From NCBI GenBank assembly GCA_947095585.1, contig OX352762.1, positions 24,714,669 to 24,778,668 of the forward strand: a DNA stretch of 64,000 nucleotides. The letters run 5' to 3'. Position numbers and translations under genes: made by a program. This document shows, piece by piece, positions 54,187 through 63,810 of the stretch (its first letter is position 1; each line of letters opens with the position of its first letter). The notes beneath the pieces were generated by a model that saw nothing but the letters and a program-made list of their open reading frames with translations, was not told where the DNA came from and did not search any database. The stretch comes from Nephrocerus scutellatus. Taxonomy: Eukaryota > Arthropoda > Insecta > Diptera > Pipunculidae.

Positions 54187-54870
54187 TCAAGAACTAAAGC
54201 CGAACAACTATCAGCTGCGAAATAACTTCACTGATATGTGCGAAAATCATGCCAATTTTCATCCCAAAATCATTCTCAGCGATGAATTTTTGGCACAACG
54301 GCTTCGTTCATAAGCGAAAGTCATTCTCGAAATGCTATTAAACTACAAAAATTGACTGTTTGGTACAGTTTTCATCGTTTGGCTCATACTTCAATGATGC
54401 TGGCAACATTTTCAGAGTCAATGGAGGACTAGTTGACAGACTACATTTGGAACAAAATGGAGAAGGTTGACTTGGAACATATGCGATTTCAACAAGACGG
54501 CGCCACATGCCACACAGCTGTTTAAAAAATCGAGTTAAAGTTGAAGTGTAGACACCATGTTACTTCTAGGAGTAGACCAGTTAATTGATTAGTGTGATTA
54601 GTCACTTTTGGACCTCTTTCTTCAGGGTTATTTTAAGTCTATAAACCAGAGACCTAATAGCCAACACCAAACGCGAAATCTCCCGGCATATCGAGTGATT
54701 TTTGCGAAAAATTCAAGAAAATTTGAGTTCAGCGTATGCACTCGTGCAGTCGTTTGTCGTTTCCATGGAAGAAGTTTGGATGATGTAGTATTCAATAATA
54801 AATGGCATCGGTGGTACATTAGTCCGAAATAAATTTGATATCCCAAACACAAGCGGTTTTATTTAAAAAA
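54187..54870 (+). pseudogene. Mariner-type transposase relic (DD41D-like)
   Basis: The plus strand reads QELKPNNYQLRNNFTDM, FHPKIILSDEFLAQ (first Asp), YFNDAGNIFRVNGG, EKVDLEHMRFQQDGATCHTA (second Asp) and a decayed GPLSSGLF end. It is co-linear with residues ~125-361 of the intact transposase at 16865-17950 (QELKPHDHRLRREFSDW, ILFSDEAHF, FQQDGATCHTA). It is therefore a related but clearly different and dead element. No terminal repeats were found. It starts exactly where LINE B copy 3 stops. Confidence 0.8.
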
Positions 54871-56199
54871 CAAAATGGGCCATTCTTGATTAACGGCCTA
54901 TTAGAAGTTGAGATTTTTACTTGATATGGAAATCTAATCTTCAATAACTTAAAAGTTCACATATATTTAACATGTTTTCGAAAATTCACTACAAGTCTGT
55001 CATACAAGTCTCTTAATGTAGATAGCAAGGAATAAGTTGATTAAGTTGCGTAAGTAAGAGCATCGAGGGCCCGTTTCGAACGGCAAAATTCCTAGCGAAC
55101 AACCCCAAGCCATCGAAAATAGGAGAATATTGAAATGAAACATTCAAATATTTTATTCCAATAATCTCTGTCCACTAAACTATTACCGCCCAATAAAAAT
55201 ATGTTGCTTTCTTAGAGCAATTACGAATATAATAAAAGAACATTTTTGCAAAATGAATTATTCATGGGGACATGAATGAAATGTTTTCTGCAGCAATTTG
55301 CCTTCTGTTACAAAGTATCGCTAGCAAAGTGTCCTCAATTATTTCAACCATCAGTCATTCACGCAGCTCCATACTCCTAAGATTGTCCATGCCATTTATA
55401 GCTGCTCATTTGTTATACTACTCGTAAACTGTACGTTTAAAGACTTTCCAGACGATCGTCGACTTTGGTATATCTAATCAATAATAAAACAGCATATATT
55501 CACCCCATATGCATGCATATGTAATATACTCTTGTCTTGGACATTATGTGCACGCAATAAATTGACAACGTTACTCACAGAGTCGTCATCGACAAGAGGC
55601 ATTCAAGCGCAAATAAATTTCATCATTTCGATTAATAATACATACTTTTTCCCAACTAAGTAGCATTAAGAAAAATTATATTTAAACCAGTCACTTGTCT
55701 CTGGAACACTCCGGCAATTTCTTTTGTGTGTGTCTAGTAAATCTCCGCGTATCCATTCCTTGAAATATCAGAAAATACATTTAATTAAATGGCACATACG
55801 TATGTATATGTCCCAATGTAATGTGTCCTTGGCTTTGCTAATATTTCTTAAAAATGTATTCCACGATTAAATAATTGCCAATTAGTAAGGAAGTAAACAA
55901 TTTAGATAAAAGAAGTCATCTTGCTAAACACTGAAAGCTTTTTTTAATAAATGTGATATATCCTACAGCTGTACGTTATGAAAAATTCCGAAATTCTATT
56001 TGTAAGTGGTCACTTGAACATAACATTTAATGGGTAATACATTTGCATTATACAACATGTCCCCATATAGGTGCCAAAACAGTAACAACGCGAATAATTT
56101 TTATGCCATGTTGTTGGCGAATGATCAATTGCCAAATTAGCCTAGGCATAGCCGTGCTTATATGAGTCGTAGCTGCGTGCCTGTCATTTCGAAAGGAGC
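54871..56199. other. Non-coding AT-rich DNA, nothing recognised
   Basis: No domain-bearing ORF, RNA gene or element end was found. Confidence 0.5.
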
Positions 56200-57530
56200 T
56201 TTACAGACCGACCACCAACTCATCTTCCAGAATTCATAGAGCAAGTTGAAAGTCTTGTGGAAGACACCACATCCCCAAGAAATTTTGAAGTGCAATTCAG
56301 CGAAGACAATCCCGCAAACGCACCCGTAGACGTGGATAGATTTGGTTTCCCTAATTATATTGTGAAAATAATTAAAAATTTTCTTTTTAACAGGGTCTTT
56401 TTTGTACAGGTGTATGGCAGCCTATCGACAAGGAAAAGGATTAAAGCCGGAGTTCCCCAAGGCTCCAGACTTGGACCAGTCCTATTTAGCATCTTTACGG
56501 CGGATCAACTCACCAATACAGCCGGAACAAGGACCATGCTTTTCGCGGATGACTCCATCACGTATGCCGTTTCCCGCTCTCCTGAGATAGCTGCCCGAAG
56601 AGTGGAGAAACACCTCCGAAATCGTTGGGACTACTACCTGAAGTGGGGACTGAAGATCAACGCCAACAAAACGGAACTCATCTGCTTCCGAGTACCAGCA
56701 ACCGAAACAAGGATAAGAAAAATCGCAAGCCGGTGCAGAGCCTTAAAAATTACCCTTCCGGATAACACGACAATAAGCACCAAGTCAGAGACTAAGTACC
56801 TGGGAATCAACTTTACTGAGAGGCTCAAGTTTAACTCTCACATCGACAAAACAATGAAAAAAGCGAACTACGCTCTTCATTTGGTGCACCCGCTACTTAA
56901 AAGACGAAACGGACTGTCTAACAACACCAGGCTGCTCATTTACAAGCAGCTCATCAGGCCAGTGATAACCTATGGCTGTCCCATATGGTTCACCGTCTCA
57001 CCAACAATGATGAAGAAGATCTTCCTTTTTGAAAGGAAGGTACTAAGGATCTGTACAGGACTCTGGAGGGTGCCAAACAGCTATAAGTTTGTGTCGACTG
57101 CAAGACTTTACGAAGCAGCAGGTCTGCTGCCAATAAACGACCACTTGTTCCAAATGGCGAGGAAATTCGTCGACGGATTGGAAACTCATCCAAGTCCTGA
57201 GATGCAAGGACTGAGAAACGAAGAAATCGAGCCAAGTCACCGGTACATACACATCAGAGGATTTACAGATGCTAGATTCGACGACATCTTTAATAATCAA
57301 GACGTCTCCTTCTACGAGAAGGCCAGCAATCAACATTACAGAGGCTGAAGATCGCCCTGTTTATACATCCTCCTATATTTTTTTTCATTTTTATTTTATT
57401 TTAAAGTTAATTGTTTAAAAAAAATTGCTGTAAATATAAACATGTAGTAGATTAAGTAGTCAAAATTATTGTTTAGTAATAAGCAATACAAAAAAAAGAC
57501 AATGTAAATACGTCGGGCCCCTATTGTTGA
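56200..57530 (+). mobile_element. Jockey-clade LINE, 5'-truncated, internally deleted
   Basis: The readable frame starts at ~56206 (DRPPTHLPEFIEQVESLVED), skips most of the RT fingers and motif A, and continues in frame with RT motifs B-E and the full C-terminus to 57348. A ~180-bp A/T-rich 3' UTR with short A-runs (to ~57530) follows. The remaining frame is completely open, so the deletion is in frame. Confidence 0.85.
56206..57348 (+). pseudogene. Jockey ORF2, RT C-terminal two-thirds, open frame
   Basis: About 380 codons are open. The pre-RT region (FIEQVESLVEDTTSPRNFEV) joins RFGFPNYIVKIIKNFL, so the palm segment with motif A is missing. Then come GVPQGSRLGPVLFSIF (motif B), RTMLFADDSITYA (motif C, FADD), LKINANKTELICF (motif D), KYLGINFTERLKFNSHID (motif E), LLIYKQLIRPVITYGCPIW (thumb) and the jockey-type ending VSFYEKASNQHYRG-stop. 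Without motif A it cannot polymerise. The unbroken frame suggests a fairly recent copy or a young deletion variant. Confidence 0.9.
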
Positions 57531-57567
57531 GCCGACACTTATTAATATATAAGTTATTAATATATAA
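57531..57567. repeat. ATTAATATATAA direct/inverted repeat junction
   Basis: TTATTAATATATAAG and TTATTAATATATAAT occur back to back between the jockey 3' end and the truncated family A copy, possibly a junction duplication. Confidence 0.5.
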
Positions 57568-57846
57568 TCTTATGCTCAAACAAGGTGGTGTGTGTTGCAA
57601 AAATCAACAAATCTTTCACGATTGTCATTTCGTTCGCCGAGGCCGTGCTTCCCTTGGCATTCAAGTCCCCCATCACGATGACGATGTCCGTTCTGCGTTG
57701 CGTTGAATACAGCGCTTAGCTGGATTGTAGAAGTTGTCCTTTTCATCCTTAGTCGAAGGATTCGTTGGGGCGTATCACAGTATAATCGTGACGCGCCGTA
57801 CTCTAGTCAGAAATCTGGCCGATAAGATCCTATCACCATGTGGGTG
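57568..57846 (-). mobile_element. Older family A LINE, endonuclease part (left of nested insertion)
   Basis: On the minus strand this continues the endonuclease from GATAGGATCTTATCGGCCAG through IVIVMGDLNAK-like sequence (GATGGGGGACTTGAATGCC) to AGATTTGTTGATTTTTGCAA and stops at GAGCATAAGA (57568). Its upstream part is at 61101-61675; the younger family A copy sits between. It has small deletions relative to that copy. Unusually for a LINE it is truncated on the 3' side. Confidence 0.9.
57835..57846. repeat. 12-bp target-site duplication ACCATGTGGGTG (left)
   Basis: Identical to 61101-61112. The merged target reads TATCACCATGTGGGTGCCAG, i.e. uninterrupted endonuclease sequence of the older copy. 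Confidence 0.92.
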
Positions 57847-58128
57847 TGGGTGGATCTGCATTGCGATTGATCGGGAAACTACTGACTGCTCAAATCTTGG
57901 TTTGGGCCAGTAGCGTAACAATCAAGTTCGTGATGTAGTGCTTGCTCTACCTCCTCGTGGTAGTCCCCGGGCAACTATGTGTATAAATCCTTATACATGT
58001 AGGCTAAAACTGTAAGTGCGAACGGTCTAGCGTTTCTAGTCTAGGTAACGTGGGCTAGCACCCTGCGGTACCGAAAAATACCCGCTACTGAAACTGACAC
58101 AACGCCTCGGATAAGTAATGATCGAATA

Positions 58129-59017
58129 ATGACGACTTTTGGCTATTGTACCCGGACTAAGATTGGTTTCTGGAATGTGAGGACGCTCCTTGACTCTGGG
58201 AGTGAAGGACCTCATAATGCCAGATTTCTTCAACTGGAACGTGAGTTTCTTCGATATAATTTGGACATACTGGGAGTGAGTGAAGTAAGATGGTTCGACG
58301 CGGGAGAGTACCAATCCCCAACGTGTAACACTGTGCTACTCTACTCTGGCAAACCCTCCGGCAGTTCCCGTGAATCTGGAGTGGGTCTGCTGCTAACGCC
58401 AACAGCACGTAGAGGCCTAATTTCCTGGCACCCGCATAGTGATAGGATCATATCGGCCAGATTTCGGACTAGAGTACGGCGCGTCACGATCATACAGTGC
58501 TACGCCCCAACGAATCCCTCGACTGAGGATGAAAAGGACAACTTCTACAATCAACTAAACGCTGTATTTAACGCAACGCCGAACGGAGATATCGTCATCG
58601 TGATGGGGGATGTGAATGCCAAGGTTGGCAACGACAATGAAGGACTCAAGCATGTGATTGGGAAGCACGGCCTCGGCGAACGAAATGACAATGGTGAAAG
58701 ATTTGTTGATTTCTGCAACACCAACAACCTTGTTATAGGAGGCACCATGTTTGAGCATAAGACTTGCCACAAGGTCAGCTGGGTGTCAACTGACAGGCAA
58801 TCATCATCCAACCAAATCGACCATGTGGCGATCAGCAGACGTTTTAGGAGCTGTCTGTTAGACGTCCGAAACAGACGAGGAGCCGACATGGGTATGGTAC
58901 GTGATCATCACCTTATGGTAGCTACTGTCCAGTTACGTACTGCATCAGTTCATAGAATCCGCAATATCATCCGAATGCCTAGGTATAACATCGACCGGCC
59001 ATCATTTATCGCAAGGA
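58129..59017 (+). pseudogene. LINE AP-like endonuclease (family A copy 2)
   Basis: The open frame starts at ATG 58129 (MTTFGYCTRTKIGFWNVRTL). Catalytic motifs of the exonuclease III-like fold are visible: WNVRTL (N), GVSEVRW (E, ~residue 45), ITIIQCYAPTN-like VTIIQCYAPTNP, VIVMGDVNAKVG (D and N), NQIDHVAISRRF (D) and VRDHHLMVA (H; usually SDHxLV, with Ser/Asp altered to Arg-Asp). It is similar to the endonuclease seen in CFDP2/BovB-type proteins. The frame shifts shortly after residue ~290 (near 59015), separating it from the RT. Its role is nicking target DNA to start target-primed reverse transcription. Confidence 0.93.
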
Positions 59018-59735
59018 GTGGAAGCAATCAGCAGCTCACTGCCGACAACCATCCAGGAACATTGGAAGGCTGTGAAAAATGTTTTCACATCTGGAGCGGA
59101 AAGTATTGTTGGTAGAAGCCAGGCAAGGCACAGCACGTGGCTTACCGAAGATACCTGGAGGCGGATTGAAGAACGTAAACTACTTAAAGCTCGTATTGTA
59201 GATATCCCAGCAGCAGCAAGGAGCGAGCTAGAGTCCATGTATCGAAGAAAAATGAGAGAAGTGCAGCGTAGTGTAAGACGTGACAAGCATAACTATATTA
59301 ACAACCTTGCCTCAGAAGCAGAGGAAGCAGCGAGCCGGTGCGATAGCAGAACCGTTTACAGAATCACCAAAGAGCTGACAGGTGGTCACCGCTCTAGCCA
59401 ACATCCGGTGAAAGGCCTAGATGGTACCGTACTCGTTTCAGATGAAGATCAACTCAAGCGATGGAAGGAGCATTTCTCTACGGTCCTTAACCGTGTATTT
59501 GCTAACGATTTGCACCTAAATCAAACGGAAATGCCGGAAGTAACAATTTCCCGAATACGCACCTCAACTCCCAGCAAAGACGAGATCGCTACCGCGATTA
59601 ACGCACTAAAGACCAACAAGTCGGTAGGACTAGATGGTATACCCGCAGAGATTCTGCGTGCAGCTCCAACGACATCAGCAGAGCTTTTATATCCTCTTGT
59701 AGAGAGAGCTTGGGAGGTAGAAAGTTTCCCGAAGA
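59018..59735 (+). pseudogene. Family A ORF2 linker and RT N-terminus
   Basis: This continues ORF2 in the +1 frame: EAISSSLPTTIQEHWKAVKN, RSQARHSTWLTEDTWRRIEE, SMYRRKMREVQRSVRRDKHN, RTVYRITKELTGGHRSSQHP, LVSDEDQLKRWKEHFSTVLN and AINALKTNKSVGLDGIPAEI (RT motif 0/1), up to VERAWEVESFP. At the TTTCCC run (~59728) the frame shifts back by one base. There are no stops inside, so the copy is only mildly damaged. Confidence 0.92.
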
Positions 59736-60813
59736 GTGGAAGAAGGGAATGATTGTCAAGCTCCCTAAAAAAGGTAGTCTTATGGAGTGCGAAAACTGGA
59801 GAGGCATTTGCGTTCTCCCTGCAGTTGCAAAAGTAATAGCCAAAGTAGTACTTGAACGTATTAAGGAACATCTGGAAGATACACTCGATGCCGAACAAGC
59901 AGGTTTCCGCACTGGATCCTCCTGTGTAGACCACATAAACACCCTGCGGATCATTATTGAACAGTGCGTTGAATTCCGGTCACCACTGCACCTGCTGTTC
60001 ATCGATTTTGAGAAGGCGTTTGACAGTGTCAACATACAGTTTATCTGGCTCGCCTTGCGCAGGAGAGGTATACCCGATAAACTAATAGCTATTATTAAAG
60101 CAACCTATGATGGCTCTAAATGTCATGTGCTGCATAGAGGAAAGCTGTCAGAGGAATTCGAGATCCTAAGTGGGGTACGACAAGGTTGCATTCTATCGCC
60201 GATACTTTTTTTGTTGGTGATTAGCGATGTACTTCGCGCAGCTTTATCTACTGGAAACGGAGGAATTCGTTGGACTCTTACATCTCAACTCAAACATCTG
60301 GATTACGCTGACGACGTTTGTTTACTCTCACATAGAATTATGGAGCTGCACCAAATGACAACAAATGTGGAGAGGGAGGCAAATGTTGCGGGTTTGAAGA
60401 TTAATACTGCCAAAACCAAAATCATCAACCTCGGCACTAACTCAGTTACTCATGTTAACATTGCTGGACAGCCGGTAGAGAGAGTAGAGAGTTTCCAATA
60501 TCTTGGGAGTATTGTCTCGACCGAAGGTGGAACCGAACAGGACATTGCCAACCGAATTGGCAAAGCAAAATCGGTGTTTGGAATGATGTCCATGATATGG
60601 CGAAGCAATGCGATCAGCTTAAACACCAAGCTGCGACTGTTCCGCTCAAATGTTGAATCTGTGCTGTTGTATGGGTGCAGCACTTGGAAGGTGACCGCTA
60701 CTATCACAAAAAGATTACAAACATTTGTAAATAGGTGCCTACGGAACATCTTAAGGGTTTTCTGGCCTAACCGTATCTCTAACGCACGAGTTATCCGTAT
60801 CAGGAACCAATAG
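59728..60813 (+). pseudogene. Family A reverse transcriptase core
   Basis: A 360-codon open frame: EEWKKGMIVKLPKKGSLMEC then ENWRGI (motif 1), EQAGFRTGSSCVDHI (motif 2a), HLLFIDFEKAFDSV (motif A), LSGVRQGCILSPILFLLV (motif B), LKHLDYADDVCLLS (motif C, catalytic YADD), VAGLKINTAKTKIINL (motif D), ESFQYLGSIVSTEGGTEQDI (motif E) and RLFRSNVESVLLYGCSTWKV (thumb). All catalytic Asp residues are present. A frame change near 60810 then precedes the C-terminal tail. It is probably a recent insertion that lost activity by few mutations. Confidence 0.95.
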
Positions 60814-61088
60814 GCACAACCATCCAACGACGGAAGTGGCAGTGGATTGGTCATACACTCCGAAAAGGCGACAGTTCCATAGCAAACTACGCAATGCAAT
60901 GGAACCCGTTATCTCAGGATGGTAGAAGAACGGGTCGTCCGAGAAATACATGGCGCAGAACAGTTGAGGAGGAGGCACGGCAATTGGGGAAGAGTTGGAG
61001 AGAGCTGAAGCTCATTGCCAGGAACCGCACGCGATGGCGCGTAGGCGTAGTAGAGGCCCTAGGACCCATAAGGGGATACAGGACATAA
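60800..61088 (+). pseudogene. Family A ORF2 C-terminal tail
   Basis: In the third frame: RRKWQWIGHTLRKGDSSIAN, MQWNPLSQDGRRTGRPRNTW, RRTVEEEARQLGKSWRELKL and ARNRTRWRVGVVEALGPIRG. This basic 'W.GH.LR…GRPRNTWRR.VEEE…RxRWR' tail ends many RTE/CR1-type ORF2 proteins. The stop TAA at 61086 lies 12 bp before the duplication, so the 3' UTR is very short. Confidence 0.9.
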
Positions 61089-61100
61089 AGAAAAGAAGAG

Positions 61101-61112
61101 ACCATGTGGGTG
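61101..61112. repeat. 12-bp target-site duplication ACCATGTGGGTG (right)
   Basis: Identical to 57835-57846. It is followed by CCAGGAAATT, which continues the older copy. Confidence 0.92.
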
Positions 61113-61675
61113 CCAGGAAATTCGGTCTCTGCGTGCTGTTGGTGTTAGCAGCAGACCCACTCCAGATTCACGGGGACTGCCGGAGGGTTTGCCGGAGTAG
61201 AGTAGCACAGTGTTACACGTTGTGGATTGGTACTCTCCCGCGTCAAACCATCTTACTTCACTCACTCCCAGTATGTCCAAATTATATCGAAAAAAATCAC
61301 GTTCCAGTTGAGGAAATCTGGCATTTTGTGGTCATTCACTCCCTGAGTCAAAAAGCGTCCTCACATTCCAGAAACCAATCTTAGTCCAGGTACAATAGCC
61401 AAAAGTCGTCATTATTCGAACATTACATATCCGAGGCGTTGTGTCGGTTTCAGTAGCGGGCATTTTTCAGTACGGTAGGGTGCTAATCCACGTTACCTAG
61501 ACTAGAAACGCTAGACCGTTCGCACTTGCAATTTTAGCCTACATATACATATAAGAATTTATACACATAGTTGCCCGGGGACCACCACTAGAAGGTAAAG
61601 CAAGCATTACATCACGAACTTGATTGTTGCGCTACTGGCTCAAACCAAGTTTTGAGCAGTCAGTAGTTTCCCGAT
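61101..61675 (-). mobile_element. Older family A LINE, 5' UTR and endonuclease start
   Basis: On the minus strand it opens at ATCGGGAAACTACTGACTGC (61675), about 30 bp inside the start of the younger copy, and runs through the 5' UTR and endonuclease (DILGVSEVRWFDAGEYQ, SGKPSGSPRESGVGLLLTPT, ISWHPH) to the insertion point. It continues in 57846-57568. Together about 840 bp remain. It is frameshifted and lacks everything after mid-endonuclease. Confidence 0.9.
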
Positions 61676-62639
61676 GGCCAATACAAATTGTCTTCAAACA
61701 TTGATGGATGGTTAGAGAAATATTTGTCCGACAAGGAAAACATTTGCTACTTGTACCTGTTCAACAACAAAAGAGAAACTTACAGTCCTAAAGCTGTTCT
61801 TTAAACGGTGTCAAATCGTTTAGAAAATTAACAAAATTCCAACAGGATGTTGGATAACGATAACGCGCCACGATTCACGTCCGATTCACGGACTGTACTG
61901 TACTTTTGCAAGAATGTTTCAAGAGCAGCAGTTAAAATGTGTGAGGTCTTTTTGAAATTTCAATGTCTGTTTGTTCTTACGTCTGTGCATACGTCATCGT
62001 CCTTTACGTATGAATACATGTCGGTCACTTCAGTGATATCAAAATAAAAGCAGCTGACGCAGACGAAAGCGTCAGCTGCAGAAAGCACAAAACACATGCT
62101 GTAAAATCTTTACGTTTTGTGACTTTTCTATAAGTATTTTCACGAATGTGATTTCAGTATGAGCTAAGCAAACTGACTACCGGACTAGCTGGATTAGTTG
62201 ACGTTTAGAATATAAGTAGCAGCTTTAAAGGAGCTGCTAGCTCTGGAACTTCCCCTCCAGAAGATATGTAAAGTGGAAGAGGAAATTTTCCTAAATAGCT
62301 GCACAGAAAAATCACATCCACCTAACAAGCCGCAGAAGCACACATCCGCTGCGATATCTGCTCACAACCCACAGATCTAATATTTTCTTTGAAAGATTAT
62401 TTGGTGAGTTCAACAACAAAACGGTTTTTTTGTTTGTTTAATAAACTCTCATGATGTAGATTATCTTACGGTGAGCAGACAGTTCGGGAATTCTCTTCTC
62501 GCATCCGTGTGCCTTTTTGATTCCACTTATTTCGGGATACCGAACGTTCAAGTAGTGTTTGTTTAATGCAAGGGGTCTAGACCCTGCGAGAACCGGACAT
62601 TTGCAAGGTTAAACCTAATCTCTTGTAAGATTGTGCCAG
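61676..62639. other. Unassigned DNA with a perfect GC-rich hairpin
   Basis: GCAGCTGACGC (62050-62060) and GCGTCAGCTGC (62069-62079) form an 11-bp perfect stem with an 8-base loop (AGACGAAA). A possible weak DNAPRFT-like frame at ~61850 is too short to assign. Confidence 0.45.
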
Positions 62640-62910
62640 TAGCATTCATGTACCCGATCAGTTTAGGCCGTCAAAGCAGAACCAGACTTTTACATAGATA
62701 GTGAATGGGAGTTTCTTTCTTATCAACTTTCTTGCAACTCCTGCAAAGGGTGTTATGTTTAGCTGCTTGGCTGCCTTGTGGCCAGTTTAGTTTTAAGTCA
62801 AAATTGTATATTACTTTTAAATGTTTAATAAAATATCTTAATCTAAAAAAAAAAAGAGTCGTAGCTGCACTGAGAAAATATTCGAGTGTACTACTTGCAT
62901 ACATATTCTA
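62640..62910 (-). pseudogene. LINE ORF2 zinc-knuckle/C-terminal fragment
   Basis: The minus strand reads LNWPQGSQAAKHNTLCRSCK then KVDKKETPIHYLCKSL. The CRSCK-x5-ET-x2-HxLC pattern is the C-terminal knuckle after RNase H of I/LOA-type LINEs (compare CRSCKDENEKET at 15.89 kb and FCKSCIYEEKEETIEHLLC at 37.5 kb). The rest of the element is absent or unrecognisable. Confidence 0.55.
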
Positions 62911-62939
62911 AAATATGCTCGATATCCCGACACCGTTTA

Positions 62940-63300
62940 GACCCACCAAAACTAAAATAACAGGCGTTGTCTGGCTGCCGCTCACACCCTACTGAGACCC
63001 AACCAAACTAACCGCTCCACCAATGAAACCACGGCACACCATTCAGTCATCCCCACCTACCCGCCACTGAACCGAAATTGTATTGTACCTTCGTTCGCGA
63101 GTTCATATCTAGATCCCAAGAAAAACGGCATTTTTTCAGTTTTTCCCGAATTTTCCAATTTTCCAGGTTCCTATAATCAAGCCCGGACCTATTACACACA
63201 TTTAAGAAAAAAAAGGAGCCAAATTAGTTCAGCCGCTTAGGCGTAAACAGGTAACAGACAGACAGAGTTACTTTTACATTTTTAACAGTTGTGCGGATTA
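62940..63300 (+). repeat. Interspersed repeat with short C/A-rich core and retroelement-like tail
   Basis: A C/A-rich degenerate stretch (CCCACC, CCACTGAACC) is followed by a tail with AGCCAAATTAGTTCAGCCGC and ACAGACAGACAGAGTTACTT. The layout parallels the repeat at 23.96-24.6 kb (C-rich core, then CCAAATCGGTCGAACCG tail). Confidence 0.4.
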
Positions 63301-63805
63301 ACGAATAAACTGTATCCCTTTAAAAAAAAGTTTCCTTAGGATCAATAGAGCGACGGGGAGGGAACTTTCATTCCTCCTGGTCTTCTGTATGATGTTTTTC
63401 ATGGTCAAATGGCATTCCTGGAAGTAGTTTCCAAGTTCCAAGAATTGGTGCTATATATTTTGGCTGGGAGGTCAAGGTACCACTGATAAGACTTTCTTAG
63501 TCAAAAGTTTTGTAATTGAAAGTGTAGTATATATGAAGCTTTGTAGTGGAGTAATACCCAATATCCAGTAATGCACAGTCTCACTTGAACGACTCCTTTC
63601 CTCAATATCTAAAAAATCTCATAACAAAATTGTGACATGAAGTGCCGTGGAAATTTCAACTATTAGCCATGGTTGACATTTCTTCCAGGAGGCACAATCT
63701 CCTTTTTAGGGAATCAAAAGGGTGTATAAAAAAAATTATCAGACGGGGTAAGTTGTTGGTGTTCCACTTCTGACATTAGCTTTTGGTTTCATGCTCGTAT
63801 TGGTT
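63301..63805. other. Non-coding DNA, nothing recognised
   Basis: No ORF or element end was recognised. Confidence 0.45.
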
Positions 63806-63810
63806 TGGGG

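Larger units (their letters stand above)
57847..61100 (+). mobile_element. RTE-like LINE, family A copy 2, near complete (3,254 bp)
   Basis: Bounded by the 12-bp duplication ACCATGTGGGTG. It comprises a 5' UTR (57847-58128), an endonuclease, a linker, an RT and a basic C-terminal tail, with a short 3' end GGACATAAAGAAAAGAAGAG and no long poly-A, as in RTE-type elements. Three single frame changes (near 59015, 59728 and ~60810) are the main defects. It is inserted tail-to-head in an older copy of its own family. Confidence 0.93.

Noticed and set aside
59521..60035. Minus-strand ORFs of 137 and 145 codons
   Set aside because: Antisense shadows of the family A RT.
61840..62047. LDNDNAPRFTSDSRTV as a mariner 'HDNAPxH' motif
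   Set aside because: Too short, and neighbouring residues do not match any transposase block I recognise.
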